NCBI GenBank assembly: GCA_019739225.1
Contig: JAHHDT010000005.1
Coordinates: forward strand, 434,001 to 498,000
Direction: 5' to 3'
DNA: 64,000 nt
Origin: Aquamicrobium sp.
GTDB lineage: Bacteria; Pseudomonadota; Alphaproteobacteria; Rhizobiales; Rhizobiaceae
The notes beneath the pieces are model-generated. The model was not told the origin of the DNA, made no database searches, and saw only the letters and a list, made by a program, of their open reading frames with translations. This document shows, one piece after another, positions 38,713 through 47,560 of the stretch. The translations under genes were made by a program, and so were the position numbers. Numbering within the stretch: position 1 is the stretch's first letter; every line of letters begins with the position of its first letter.

Positions 38713-39647
38713 GGCGCTTTACCTCCCTTGAGGCACGGATCGATGCAGCCGCGCATGTGGTGCTCGACCGACTGCCGGCGCATGGCCTCTATGGCGCTGC
38801 GGTCGAGTTCGTGGTTTTCGGGCTCAAGCAGGGCTGGGCGTGCCTGTTCGGCGGCGCGATGCTGGCGCTTATCATCGGCACGCGCTTGCTGTGGCCCGAT
38901 GCGAGCATCATAAGCCGCTACGACTTCCTGTTTCTCGCCGCGCTTGGCATCCAGCTCGCCATGCTGGGCCTCAAGCTGGAGACGCTTTCCGAGGCGAGGG
39001 TGATCCTCATCTTCCACGTCGTCGGAACGGCGATGGAAATCTTCAAGACCGGCGCGGGCTCCTGGGTCTATCCGGAGGAGAGCTTCTTCCGCATCGCCGG
39101 CGTGCCGCTGTTTTCGGGCTTCATGTATGCGGCCGTTGGCTCCTATCTGGCGCGCGTCAGCCGTATCTTCGATATGCGGTACACGCATTATCCGCCCTTT
39201 TGGACGACAGTGGCGCTGGCTGTTGCGATCTACGTCAACTTCTTCGCGCACCATTTCGTCGTGGATTTCCGCATTGTGCTCTTTGCGGCGACGGCGGTGC
39301 TGTTCCTGCGCACGTCCGTGCATTACCGGGTCTTCCGGTTCCGCCACCGCATGCCGCTGCTCGTCGGCTTCCTGCTGGTGTCGCTGTTCATCTGGTTCGC
39401 GGAAAATATCGGCACGTGGTCGCGCGCCTGGCTCTATCCGGGCCAGGAGGACGGCTGGACACCGGTGTCGATCCACAAGCTCGGCGCCTGGTATCTGCTG
39501 ATGATCATCTCGTTCGTGCTGGTGACGCTGGTGCACCGGCCGCGGTCGCTCGACGACGAAAAAGGTGAGATTGCAATGGATCGGGAGCCCGTCGCGGCGA
39601 CGCCTTCAAAGGCGGAGGCCGTGCGCCTGAGTTCCCGGGAGACATAG
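38709..39647 (+). CDS. DUF817 family membrane protein
   Basis: 312 aa with about eight membrane segments. Conserved blocks TAMEIFKTGAGSWVYPEESF and ENIGTWSRAWLYPGQEDGW are typical of DUF817 (YoaT-like) proteins, whose function is unknown. It is translationally coupled to the HAD phosphatase gene (ATGA). The C-terminal 40 residues are polar and likely cytoplasmic. Confidence 0.85.
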   Translation: MRRFTSLEARIDAAAHVVLDRLPAHGLYGAAVEFVVFGLKQGWACLFGGAMLALIIGTRLLWPDASIISRYDFLFLAALGIQLAMLGLKLETLSEARVILIFHVVGTAMEIFKTGAGSWVYPEESFFRIAGVPLFSGFMYAAVGSYLARVSRIFDMRYTHYPPFWTTVALAVAIYVNFFAHHFVVDFRIVLFAATAVLFLRTSVHYRVFRFRHRMPLLVGFLLVSLFIWFAENIGTWSRAWLYPGQEDGWTPVSIHKLGAWYLLMIISFVLVTLVHRPRSLDDEKGEIAMDREPVAATPSKAEAVRLSSRET

Positions 39648-39681
39648 CCCGACCGGGAAAGACGGGTGGTATCGGGGGGGG

Positions 39682-39709
39682 ACCCACCCGCCGTGTCCGG
39701 CGGATGGGT
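39682..39709. terminator. Hairpin between DUF817 and proX
   Basis: ACCCACCCGCCG-TGTC-CGGCGGATGGGT forms a 12-bp stem with one mismatch, in the gap between two convergent genes. There is no T-tract on either strand, so it may act as a weak bidirectional terminator or 3' mRNA stabiliser. Confidence 0.55.
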
Positions 39710-39730
39710 GATCTTGATGCGTCCGGCCGA

Positions 39731-40774
39731 TCAGTCGGCAGCGGCGCGGGCGGTTTCGAGCCAGCCGGAGACGAGCTCCTCATTGGCTTCGATCCACTCG
39801 CTGGCGTGACGCTCGATGTCTTCGGCATCGCCTTCGCCGTCGTTCATCTTGGCGTTCTGGGCAAAGATGTCCTCGATCGGGATCGACGCAGCCTCAAGCA
39901 GCGCCTGCACGGCCGGGTTCTCTTCCAGGAAGGCAGAGTTGACCACCGGACGGATGTCGTTGGCCGGGAAACCGAGCATGCAGGGATCGTTGATGCAGCC
40001 GTTGACGCCGTCGAGCGTCGCGGCATCCTCGAGGTCCTTCTGCGCTTCCGGCAGGTTGACCTCGGGAACCTCGATCCACATCACGTCCTCGCCGGGCTTC
40101 AGCGTGTCGACGGTCCAGTTCGGCGTCCAGGTGTAAAAGAGGATCGGGTCGCCTTCGCCGTAGGCTGCCACGGCATCCGCCATCGAGGCGGAGTAGCTGG
40201 CCTTGATCGGGTTCACGTGGTCGCGCAGGTCATAGGCATCGAGATGATGCTCGATGGTGATCTCGCAGCCCCAGCCGGGCGGGCAGGCGACCAGATCGGC
40301 CTTGCCGTCGCCGTCGCGGTCGAAGGCTTCCTTGACTTCGTCGCGCTTGAAGTCCTCGAGCGACTTGATGTCGAACTTCTCGATGGAAGCCTTGTCGACG
40401 AGGTAGCCTTCCAGCGCGCCGCCTTGGGCGACGTTACCGACGAGCTCGGCGCCCTGCGAATAGGTATCCTCATAGCTGTTGTGGAGCGGGAACCAGCCAT
40501 TGACCCACAGATCGAGGTCGCCCTGCGAAACCGCCTGGTAGAAGGGCGGGTTGTCGAGCGTGGTCGGTCCTTCGACCGTGTAGTCCAGCCGCTCCAGAAG
40601 CTGCTTGTAGACGGCGGCGGGGAACCAGCCGGTGTCCCAGGTCGCCTGGGCCATGCGCACGGTCACACCGGCGCCGGGGCCTTCCTGTGCCTGTGCGGTC
40701 GCCATCGGTGCGGTAAGCATCGTGCCGGCCGCAAGGGCCATGGCGAAGATCCGCGATAGGTTGTGGTTGTTCAT
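39731..40774 (-). CDS. proX: Glycine betaine/proline ABC solute-binding protein
   Basis: 347 aa with a signal peptide (cleavage near MATAQA). ProX-type blocks are present: QATWDTGWFPAAVYKQLLER at the mature N-terminus, DLWVNGWFPLHNSY, CPPGWGCEITIEHHL, and YTWTPNWTVDTLKPGEDVMW, with Trp residues that form the quaternary-ammonium cage. The Cys-containing insert NGCINDPCMLGFPANDI is typical of the proteobacterial form. An AAGGAG lies 6 bp before the start. It is the last gene of a proV-proW-proX operon for osmoprotectant uptake. Confidence 0.94.
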   Translation of the reverse strand: MNNHNLSRIFAMALAAGTMLTAPMATAQAQEGPGAGVTVRMAQATWDTGWFPAAVYKQLLERLDYTVEGPTTLDNPPFYQAVSQGDLDLWVNGWFPLHNSYEDTYSQGAELVGNVAQGGALEGYLVDKASIEKFDIKSLEDFKRDEVKEAFDRDGDGKADLVACPPGWGCEITIEHHLDAYDLRDHVNPIKASYSASMADAVAAYGEGDPILFYTWTPNWTVDTLKPGEDVMWIEVPEVNLPEAQKDLEDAATLDGVNGCINDPCMLGFPANDIRPVVNSAFLEENPAVQALLEAASIPIEDIFAQNAKMNDGEGDAEDIERHASEWIEANEELVSGWLETARAAAD

Positions 40775-40825
40775 GTCAGTCTCCTTGCTTTCTTCTTTCG
40801 CCCCGCGCGGACACGGAGCATGGAA

Positions 40826-40861
40826 CCGCGCAAGACGCGGTCGGGGCAGGTCAGCCTGCCC
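40826..40861. repeat. Hairpins between proW and proX
   Basis: Two adjacent inverted repeats, CCGCG/CGCGG (40826-40840) and GGGCAGG-TCAG-CCTGCCC (40844-40861), lie at the end of proW and before proX. The second overlaps the proW stop. Intercistronic hairpins before a binding-protein gene often tune relative expression; here this is inference. Confidence 0.45.
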
Positions 40862-41789
40862 GCTGCGACTCGCCGGCGGCGGCGTCGCGCCGCGGCGAGA
40901 AAAGGGATCGCATCGTCTCCATCAGGGAGACCGTGCGCACGGAGCGCTTTTCGCCGAGCGCCTGGCTGATGCGGTCGAGGATGATGGCGAGCAGCACGAT
41001 GCCGACGCCGCCGGCCGTGGCATTGCCGACGTCCAGCCGGCCGAGGCCGGTGAACACGGTCAGGCCGAGCCCGCCCGCGCCGATGAGTGCGGCGATGACC
41101 ACCATCGAAAGAGCCAGCATCAGAGTCTGGTTGAGGCCGGCCATGATGGTGCGCAGCGCCAGCGGAAACTGCACCTCCACCAGCGACTGCCACGGCGTCG
41201 CGCCGAACGCGACGGCGGCTTCCGTGAGGTCGTGGCGCACGTTCCGGATGCCGAGATTGGTCAGCCTGATGATGGGCGGAACCGCGAAGATGATCGTCGC
41301 GATGATGCCCGGCACCACGCCGACGCCGAACAGCATGACGATCGGCACCAGATATACGAAGGACGGGATCGTCTGCATGATGTCGAGGATCGGCCGCAGC
41401 ACGGCCTGGAAGATGTCGCTGCGCGCGGCGAGCACGCCCAGCGGGATGCCGATCACAACGCAGAAGAACACCGCCGTCACGACCATGGCCAGCGTCGTCA
41501 TCGTCTCCGGCCAGAGGCCGATAAGGTCGATGAAGACGAGCGCGATCAGCGTGAAGATGGCGACGCCGCGTCCGGCCGTACGCCAGGCGATCAGCGCGAG
41601 CGCGGCGGTAAACACCAGCATCGGCGTGGCGTTTAGGAAGGTGGACAGGCCGTTCAGCACCTGGCTCACCGGCCACTGCATGGACCGGAAGAAGGGCCGG
41701 AAGTTCGGCACCAGCCAGTCGCGCACGAACAGGTTGATCCAGTCTGCGAACGGGATTGCGAGAAAGTCGAAATCGGATGGGCTGATCAT
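40851..41789 (-). CDS. proW: Glycine betaine/proline ABC permease
   Basis: 312 aa. A polar N-terminus is followed by about seven membrane segments. The EAA-type loop HDLTEAAVAFGATPWQSLVE (about residues 187-206) and MLALSMVVIAALIGAGGLG (about 229-247) are diagnostic for ProW. It starts one base after the proV stop and is followed by proX. Confidence 0.94.
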   Translation of the reverse strand: MISPSDFDFLAIPFADWINLFVRDWLVPNFRPFFRSMQWPVSQVLNGLSTFLNATPMLVFTAALALIAWRTAGRGVAIFTLIALVFIDLIGLWPETMTTLAMVVTAVFFCVVIGIPLGVLAARSDIFQAVLRPILDIMQTIPSFVYLVPIVMLFGVGVVPGIIATIIFAVPPIIRLTNLGIRNVRHDLTEAAVAFGATPWQSLVEVQFPLALRTIMAGLNQTLMLALSMVVIAALIGAGGLGLTVFTGLGRLDVGNATAGGVGIVLLAIILDRISQALGEKRSVRTVSLMETMRSLFSPRRDAAAGESQRAG

Positions 41790-41790
41790 G

Positions 41791-42972
41791 TCACGCGCCT
41801 CCCGTTGAAAGCTGTGCGAAGACCGCCTTCGGCTCGACGATGCCTGAAAGCCGCCCGTCTCCGTTGGTGAGTGCGATCGGCAGGCCGGTCTGCGCCAGTT
41901 CGTAGAGATCGAACAGGCGCGTGTCGGGCTCTGCCGCCGGAAAGTCCTCGTTCAGGACGTCGCGGAGCGTGCCGCCGTTGCGGCCGAGCGCGGCGTTGGC
42001 GTCGCGATAGGTCACGATGCCGGCGACCTTGCCGTCGTCGACGAGATGGATCGCGTCGCGGTGCAGCCGTTCCATAGCGGCGAGGGCGGACTTGAGATCC
42101 GCAGCGGCCAGATCCAGCGCTTCGCCGGGTTCCGCCACGCTGCCGGCTGTGAAGACCAGCGACCGATCGATGTCCTTGGTGAAGGCCGCGACGTAATCGT
42201 CGGCCGGACTGCCGACAATTTCCTCGGCGGCGCCGGTCTGGACGATCGCGCCGTTGCGCATGATCGCGATGGTGCTGCCGAGCGTCAGCGCTTCGTTCAG
42301 GTCGTGGGTGATGAAGACGATCGTCTTCTTCAGCGAGCGCTGGAGCTCGAGGAGCTCCTGCTGCATGTCGCTGCGGATGAGGGGGTCGAGCGCGCTGAAG
42401 GGCTCGTCCATCAGCAGGATTTCCGGCTCCGAGGCCAGGCCGCGGGCAAGGCCGACGCGCTGCTGCATGCCGCCGGAGAGCTCGTCCGGGTAGCTGTCGG
42501 CGCGTGCGCCGAGGCCGACCTGGTCGAGAGCTACCTGCGCCTTCTCGCGCCGTTCGGCTGCGGGCATGCCCTTGATCTTGAGGCCAAAGGCGACGTTGTC
42601 GGCGACCGTCTTGTGCGGGAAGAGCGCGAAGTGCTGGAAGACCATCGCGACCTTCTCGCGCCGCACGCGGCGAAGCTGCTCATCGGAACAGCTGCCGACA
42701 TCGACGCCATCGATCAGAATTTCTCCGGCGCTGGGCTTTATGAGCCCGTTGATCATGCGCACCAAAGTTGATTTTCCGGACCCGGAAAGTCCCATGACGA
42801 CGAAAATCTCGCCTTCGGCAACCTCGAAACTTGCGTCGTTCACGCCGACGGTCTGTCCCGTTGCCTCGAATATTTCGTCTTTGTCTTTGCCTGCCTGGAG
42901 AAGCTTCAGCGCATCTTCAGCGCTTCCGCCGAATATCTTGTATAAATTCTTGCCTGTTATTTTGGTTTTCAT
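41791..42972 (-). CDS. proV: Glycine betaine/proline ABC ATP-binding protein with CBS domains
   Basis: 393 aa from Met at 42972 (MKTKITGKNLYKIFGGSAED). Walker A GLSGSGKST (about residue 61), signature SGGMQQR, Walker B ILLMDEPFSALD and the His switch FITHDLNEA. The C-terminal part (about 275-390) carries two CBS-type repeats, which in OpuA/ProV sense ionic strength and gate transport. The N-terminal ProV-specific extension GKDKDEIFEATGQTVGVNDA is present. It is first in the operon. Confidence 0.95.
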   Translation of the reverse strand: MKTKITGKNLYKIFGGSAEDALKLLQAGKDKDEIFEATGQTVGVNDASFEVAEGEIFVVMGLSGSGKSTLVRMINGLIKPSAGEILIDGVDVGSCSDEQLRRVRREKVAMVFQHFALFPHKTVADNVAFGLKIKGMPAAERREKAQVALDQVGLGARADSYPDELSGGMQQRVGLARGLASEPEILLMDEPFSALDPLIRSDMQQELLELQRSLKKTIVFITHDLNEALTLGSTIAIMRNGAIVQTGAAEEIVGSPADDYVAAFTKDIDRSLVFTAGSVAEPGEALDLAAADLKSALAAMERLHRDAIHLVDDGKVAGIVTYRDANAALGRNGGTLRDVLNEDFPAAEPDTRLFDLYELAQTGLPIALTNGDGRLSGIVEPKAVFAQLSTGGA

Positions 42973-43303
42973 GAATCCATTGCGAGGTGTCAAAAAATAA
43001 ATACAGCCACGGCCAAAAATATCATCCAATATTGCATGGGGTCATGAAGGTTACGCACCCTCGGCAATATCAAATGATTATTAAATGGCTGGCTATATGA
43101 TGCCCTCATGGCATCGGAGTTGCTGCCTATATACGGCCATAATATTTAACGGGCAACCCCGATGAGCCGGATTGGACCGGAACAATCAAGAACGGAAGGT
43201 CGCGCGCAACATTGCTGCGCGCGGCCGACGGTGCCCCGCGCGGAATTGCGTTCCATGACGCCCGTGTCCACGGATGAAAAATGCCGGGCTGCCTGTAAAA
43301 GGC
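42973..43303. promoter_or_regulatory. AT-rich proV upstream region with inverted repeats
   Basis: 331 bp without a gene, clearly richer in A/T than its surroundings between about 42950 and 43150. It holds ATATTGC/GCAATAT arms (43029-43035, 43064-43070) and GATGCC-CTCAT-GGCATC (43099-43115, perfect 6-bp arms). It must contain the proVWX promoter; which element is the operator cannot be told. The remaining part up to the GlcD-like stop shows nothing recognisable. Confidence 0.5.
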
Positions 43304-44725
43304 TCAGCCGAGCAACGCGCCCGGGTTCATCATGCCGTCGGGATCGAGCGCCTGCTTGATCTGGCGCATGACGGCGAGCTTCACCGGGTCGCCCAGCCGC
43401 TGCAGCTCCGATGTGAGCTTGCGGCCGATGCCATGTTCGGCGCTGATGGTACCGCCGAAGCGCATGGCGATGTCGTGCACGGCCATTTCGACTTCGAGCG
43501 CCTTGGCCTCGCCGTCTGGCAGCGCCCGCCAGTAGTCGTGCGGGAACATGAGGATGTAGTGGACGTTGCCGTCGCCCAAGTGGGAGACGACCAGCACCCG
43601 CGCCTGCGGGAAAAGCCTCGCCGACATTTCGTCGGCAGCCGCGATGAAGCCGGGTACGGCCGAATTACGCACGGCGGTGTCGTGCACGATGCCGACACCC
43701 TCGATCTTGTGCGCCTCGGTGACGGAGTGGCGGATGTGCCAGATGTCCTTCGCCTGCGCCTCGTTCTGCGCGACGATCGCATCGTCGGCGAGGCCGGCTT
43801 CCAGCGCCGCCGCCATCACCTCTTCGAGTGCTGCAACGAGGTCTGCATCGGGATCGGTGTGGGCGAGCTCGATCATCACCGACCATTCCGGCGTGGCCTC
43901 GAACGGCAGCCGCGTGCGTGGAATGTGCCGCAGCACGCAATCGACCTCGGCGCGGTTCAGCATCTCGAAGGCTTCGACCGCATCGCCGCAGCGATCCTGC
44001 AGGCGCGACAGAAGCTCGACCGCGGCCTCGGGTCCGGTGACGGAAATCCAGCCATGGGCGAACGACCGGTTGGGTTGGCGCAGGCGCAGCGCTGCTCCAG
44101 TGACGAGGCCGAGCGTGCCCTCAGCGCCGATCAGCAGGTGCTTGAGGTCGTAGCCGGTGTTGTTCTTTCGCAGCGCGTCGAGATCGCGATAGACGCTGCC
44201 GTCGGGCAGCACCGCTTCGATGCCGCAGACGAGATCGCGCATCGGGCCGTAGCGCAGCACGCCCGTTCCGCCGGCATTGGTCGAAATCAGCCCGCCGATC
44301 TGGGCGGTGCCCTCGCTGCCCAGATGGAGTGGGAACTGCCGGCCTTCGCCGGCTGCAAGCTCGTGCACGCGCGCAAGCGTCACGCCGGCATCCACCGTCA
44401 CGACATTGGCGGCGCGGTCCATGGCGCGCAGGTTCGCCATCCGGCTCATGCCGACGACGATTGCCGGGCGTCCGGGAGCAGGCGTAGGCACGGCAGCATA
44501 GCAAAGGCCAGTATTGCCGCCGAGCGGGAAGATCGCGGCGTTGTGTTCGCGCGCGATCGCCACGACGGCCGCCGCCTCGTCGGTATTTGCCGGAAGCGCA
44601 ACCGCGTCAGCCGCGCCGGTCATGCGGCCACGGAAATCCGTGACGAACGGCGTCATCTCGCCCCGATCGGCGATCAGGCCCCGTTCGCCGAGAACCGCAC
44701 CCAGCCGCTCGATCAGCGTGCTCAC
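43304..44725 (-). CDS. FAD-linked oxidase (GlcD/D-lactate dehydrogenase-like)
   Basis: 473 aa from a GTG at 44725 that overlaps the stop of the upstream aldolase gene (GTGA). FAD-binding domain 4 spans about residues 35-215 (LPLGGNTGL-type loop FPLGGNTGLCY, HLGSEGTAQIGGLISTNAGG, GAEGTLGLVTGAAL). The C-terminal FAD-oxidase domain carries VVSHLGDGNVHY (about 385) and GGTISAEHGIGRKL (about 430). These enzymes oxidise D-2-hydroxyacids such as D-lactate, glycolate or 2-hydroxyglutarate. Clustering with a TRAP transporter and DapA-family aldolase points to a hydroxyacid route. Confidence 0.9.
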   Translation of the reverse strand: MSTLIERLGAVLGERGLIADRGEMTPFVTDFRGRMTGAADAVALPANTDEAAAVVAIAREHNAAIFPLGGNTGLCYAAVPTPAPGRPAIVVGMSRMANLRAMDRAANVVTVDAGVTLARVHELAAGEGRQFPLHLGSEGTAQIGGLISTNAGGTGVLRYGPMRDLVCGIEAVLPDGSVYRDLDALRKNNTGYDLKHLLIGAEGTLGLVTGAALRLRQPNRSFAHGWISVTGPEAAVELLSRLQDRCGDAVEAFEMLNRAEVDCVLRHIPRTRLPFEATPEWSVMIELAHTDPDADLVAALEEVMAAALEAGLADDAIVAQNEAQAKDIWHIRHSVTEAHKIEGVGIVHDTAVRNSAVPGFIAAADEMSARLFPQARVLVVSHLGDGNVHYILMFPHDYWRALPDGEAKALEVEMAVHDIAMRFGGTISAEHGIGRKLTSELQRLGDPVKLAVMRQIKQALDPDGMMNPGALLG

Positions 44726-45621
44726 GCAGCGGCTGCCTTCGTCATGCCGGCAAAGGCCGCTTCGAGCGCGTTGCGCGTTTCGGGCGTCGGATCGGTCAGC
44801 GGCAGGCGCACGCCGCCGGCGCGCATTCCAGCGAGGCCCATGTAATATTTGAGCGGGCCGGGGTTGGTCTCCAGGAAGATCGTCTTGACGACCGGGTCGA
44901 GGCGCTGCTGGTGGGCGATCGCTGCGTCCAGCTTGCCATCGCGGGCGAGCTTGAAGACCTCGATCCAGTGGCGCGGATAAACCGTCGCCGAAGCGAGCAC
45001 GCCGCCGCATGCGCCGAGCGCCACATGCGTGGCGAACAGCGGCTCCTCGCCGCTGAGCACGGCAAGCTTGTCGCCGGCGAGCTTCATGGTCTCGATGAAT
45101 TCCGGCATGTCGTAGGACGAGTACTTCATGCCGATGATCGAACCGTCGTCGGCCAGCGCCGCGATGGTCTCGGCCTTGAGCGCAACGCCTGTGCGGCGCG
45201 GGATCTCGTAGGCGAGCACCGGCGCGTCGACCGCGTCGCGATAGTTGCGGAAATAGGTGCGCATGCCTTCCTGCGTGCCCGCGGCGTAGTATGGCGTGAC
45301 CGTCATCACGCCGCTGGCGCCCGCGGCGATGAAGTCGCGCCCGGCGTCCACCGCGTCTGCGAAGCCCGTGGCAAGCACGCCCGGCAGCACCGGCGCGCCG
45401 GCGGCGGCCTCCACGCAGGCCCGCACGATGTCGGCACGCTCGCCGCGCGAAAGGGCAGGGTATTCGCCCGTGCCGCCGATCGGCACGATGCCGGTCGCAC
45501 CCGCATCGATCTGGAAGCGGACGAGAGCGCGCAGCGCGTCGAAGTCTACGGAACCGTCATCGGTGAACGGTGTGACGATTGCGGTGAAGAGACCCGACAG
45601 GTCGTCTTTTGTCAGAGCCAT
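44722..45621 (-). CDS. DapA-superfamily aldolase/dehydratase
   Basis: 299 aa. A class I TIM-barrel lyase of the dihydrodipicolinate synthase/N-acetylneuraminate lyase superfamily: GTGEYPALSRGER (substrate carboxylate loop), the catalytic Tyr in AYEIPRRTG (about residue 137) and the Schiff-base Lys in GMKYSSYD (about 164). True DapA is expected elsewhere in the genome, and context (TRAP transporter, GlcD-like oxidase) suggests a catabolic 2-keto-3-deoxy acid or related substrate. AAAGGA lies about 8 bp before the start. Confidence 0.88.
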   Translation of the reverse strand: MALTKDDLSGLFTAIVTPFTDDGSVDFDALRALVRFQIDAGATGIVPIGGTGEYPALSRGERADIVRACVEAAAGAPVLPGVLATGFADAVDAGRDFIAAGASGVMTVTPYYAAGTQEGMRTYFRNYRDAVDAPVLAYEIPRRTGVALKAETIAALADDGSIIGMKYSSYDMPEFIETMKLAGDKLAVLSGEEPLFATHVALGACGGVLASATVYPRHWIEVFKLARDGKLDAAIAHQQRLDPVVKTIFLETNPGPLKYYMGLAGMRAGGVRLPLTDPTPETRNALEAAFAGMTKAAAA

Positions 45622-45643
45622 CCAGAAAGTCCTTTCAGAAATA

Positions 45644-46946
45644 TCACATGAAACCGAACAACCGGGGCAGCGTCAGCGAAACCGCCGGCACGTAGGTGAC
45701 GACAAGCAGCACCGCCAGGTTGGAGAGGAGGAAGGGCACGCTCTGGCGCACGATCGCGCCGAGTGGCACCCCGGATATGGTCGAGCCGAGATAGAGCGCC
45801 AGTCCGTAAGGAGGCGTCATCAGGCCGATCATGACGTTGAGCACCATGATGACCCCGAAATGCACGGGGTCGACACCCATGGATGCAAGCAGCGGTGTGA
45901 ACAGGGGCGCAAACAGCAGGAGCTGCACGGAATCGCCGATCCACAACCCGTTGATGAGGAAGAACAGGTTGAGAAGCAGCAGCAGCATCCACGGCTCGAG
46001 CTGCATATCCTGCACGAGCGCCTGCAGCTCGCTTGGCACGCGCTCATTGGCCAGCACCCAGCTTATGATGGTTGCGAAGCCGACGATCAGATAGACGGAG
46101 GCGGAGGTGCGCGCGGCGCGGTCGATGATGTCCCAGAAGGCCTTGAGCGACAGGTTGCGATAGGCAAGCACGCCCACCAGCAGCGCATAGGCCACCGCAA
46201 CGGCCGCCGCTTCGGTTGCCGTGAAGATGCCGGAGATGATGCCGCCCAGAATGATCAGCGGCATGAAGATCGCCCAGAACGCGCTCATGAAGATGTGGAA
46301 GGCAACGCCCAGCGTGAGGTTCGCGATGGGGTTGCGCGGAAAACCTCTCTTGCGCGCCAGATAATAGATGACGGCCATCTGCGCGATGCCCAGCATCATG
46401 CCCGGGAACGGCGCCGGCAAGGAACAGCGCGGCGACGGAAGTGTTGGTCAGCGCCGAGAAGATGATGAGCGGGATCGACGGCGGAATGATCGGCCCCTGA
46501 ATTGCAGAGGCGACGGTAAGGGCGGCGGAGAAATCCTTCCGGTAGCCGTCCTTCTCCATCATCTTGACCTCGATCGGGCCGAGCGCGGAGATGTCGGCCA
46601 GCGCCGATCCGGAGACGCCAGAAAACATCATCGACCCGACGACGTTGACATAGGCGAGCCCGCCGCGAAGCCTGCCGACCATCAGGCGCGACAGGTTCAC
46701 CAGCCGGTCTGTCATGCCGATGGCGGTCATGATCTCGCCAGCGATGATGAAGAGCGGGATCGACAGCCAGATGAACACATCCATGCCCGTGAAGAACTTG
46801 TGGGCATAGATGTCGAGCATGCCGGACATGCCTGGCTTGATGAAGAAATAGGCCATCCCGGCAAAGCCGATGGCGAAGATCACGGGGCTGCCCATGAACA
46901 TGAGCAGGAGCAGCAGACCGATGACGATGAGAAGCGTGTAGTCCAT
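45644..46946 (-). pseudogene. TRAP transporter large permease (DctM-like) with one-base frameshift
   Basis: About 434 aa if restored, about 12 membrane segments. The first frame (MDYTLLIVIGLLLLLMFMGS ... FLAGAVPG) shifts near 46403; the continuation (MMLGIAQMAVIYYLARKRGF ... FGFM) is in the other frame. The break sits in CCCGGGC; removing one G gives LAGAVPGMMLGIAQM. TRAP hallmarks include VNVVGSMMFSGVSGSALADI and IPPSIPLIIF. It carries the Na+-coupled transport path together with the DctQ-like subunit. It is the only clear frameshift outside 17-29 kb. Confidence 0.88.
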
Positions 46947-46954
46947 CGGGGGCC

Positions 46955-47479
46955 TCAGATCTCGGCTTTGAGGATGGAGGGCTGGTCGTTTTCAGGCGTG
47001 CCGCGCACAAGATCGCGCAACGCCAGAACCAGCATGTGGAAGAGCATCAGGGCCGCGCCGACCGGCACGGAGAGATATATCCAGTAGAAACTGAGCTGCA
47101 GCGTCGCCGACATGCGGCGCTGTCCGAAATCGGCGTTTTCGTAGCCTTTCCAGACGAGCACGGCGAGAAGCGCGCACAGCATCAGCCGGAAGACCGCGTT
47201 GCGGAACGAGAGCAGCCGGCGCGGCCAGTAGCCATCGAAGAAGTCGACGCGCACGAGCTGCTCGTCCTTCACCAGGAGGCTGCCGGCCAGCATCACCACC
47301 CAGATCATCAGGTAGCGCGCCGCTTCCTCGGGCCATGGGAGTGAGAAGCCGAAACCGTAGCGCAGCACGACCTGCATGAACAGGATCGCGGCCACGAGGA
47401 CGAGCATGACGCGAGCAACGAAGGAGGAGATGAAGCCCAGCACGTCTGCGAGCTTTTCGAGGGTTCTGAGCAACGCCAC
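46955..47479 (-). CDS. TRAP transporter small permease (DctQ-like)
   Basis: 174 aa, four membrane segments, with LPWPEEAARYLMIWVVMLAG (about residues 44-63) as the DctQ signature. The start is written as GTG at 47479; its GGAGG is too close for that codon and a TTG at 47473 is better spaced. It lies between the solute-binding gene and the large permease gene, in the usual P-Q-M order. Confidence 0.9.
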   Translation of the reverse strand: MALLRTLEKLADVLGFISSFVARVMLVLVAAILFMQVVLRYGFGFSLPWPEEAARYLMIWVVMLAGSLLVKDEQLVRVDFFDGYWPRRLLSFRNAVFRLMLCALLAVLVWKGYENADFGQRRMSATLQLSFYWIYLSVPVGAALMLFHMLVLALRDLVRGTPENDQPSILKAEI

Positions 47480-47528
47480 CTCCAGAGTTGAAGCCGGGAC
47501 AGCACTGGCTGTCCGGCGGAAAAGAACG

Positions 47529-47553
47529 AGCCCGCGCCTGAGGCGCGGGCTCT
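47529..47553 (-). terminator. Attenuator-like hairpin between dctP-like and dctQ-like genes
   Basis: GAGCCCGCGCC-TGA-GGCGCGGGCTC forms a perfect 11-bp stem, 8 bp after the solute-binding-protein stop. On the minus strand GTTCTTTT follows, so partial termination is plausible. Such an element would give more binding protein than permease. Confidence 0.75.
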
Positions 47554-47560
47554 ATGATGA

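Noticed and set aside
46398-46408. Programmed ribosomal frameshift in the DctM-like gene
   Set aside because: No slippery heptamer or downstream stimulator is evident, and TRAP genes are not known to use one.
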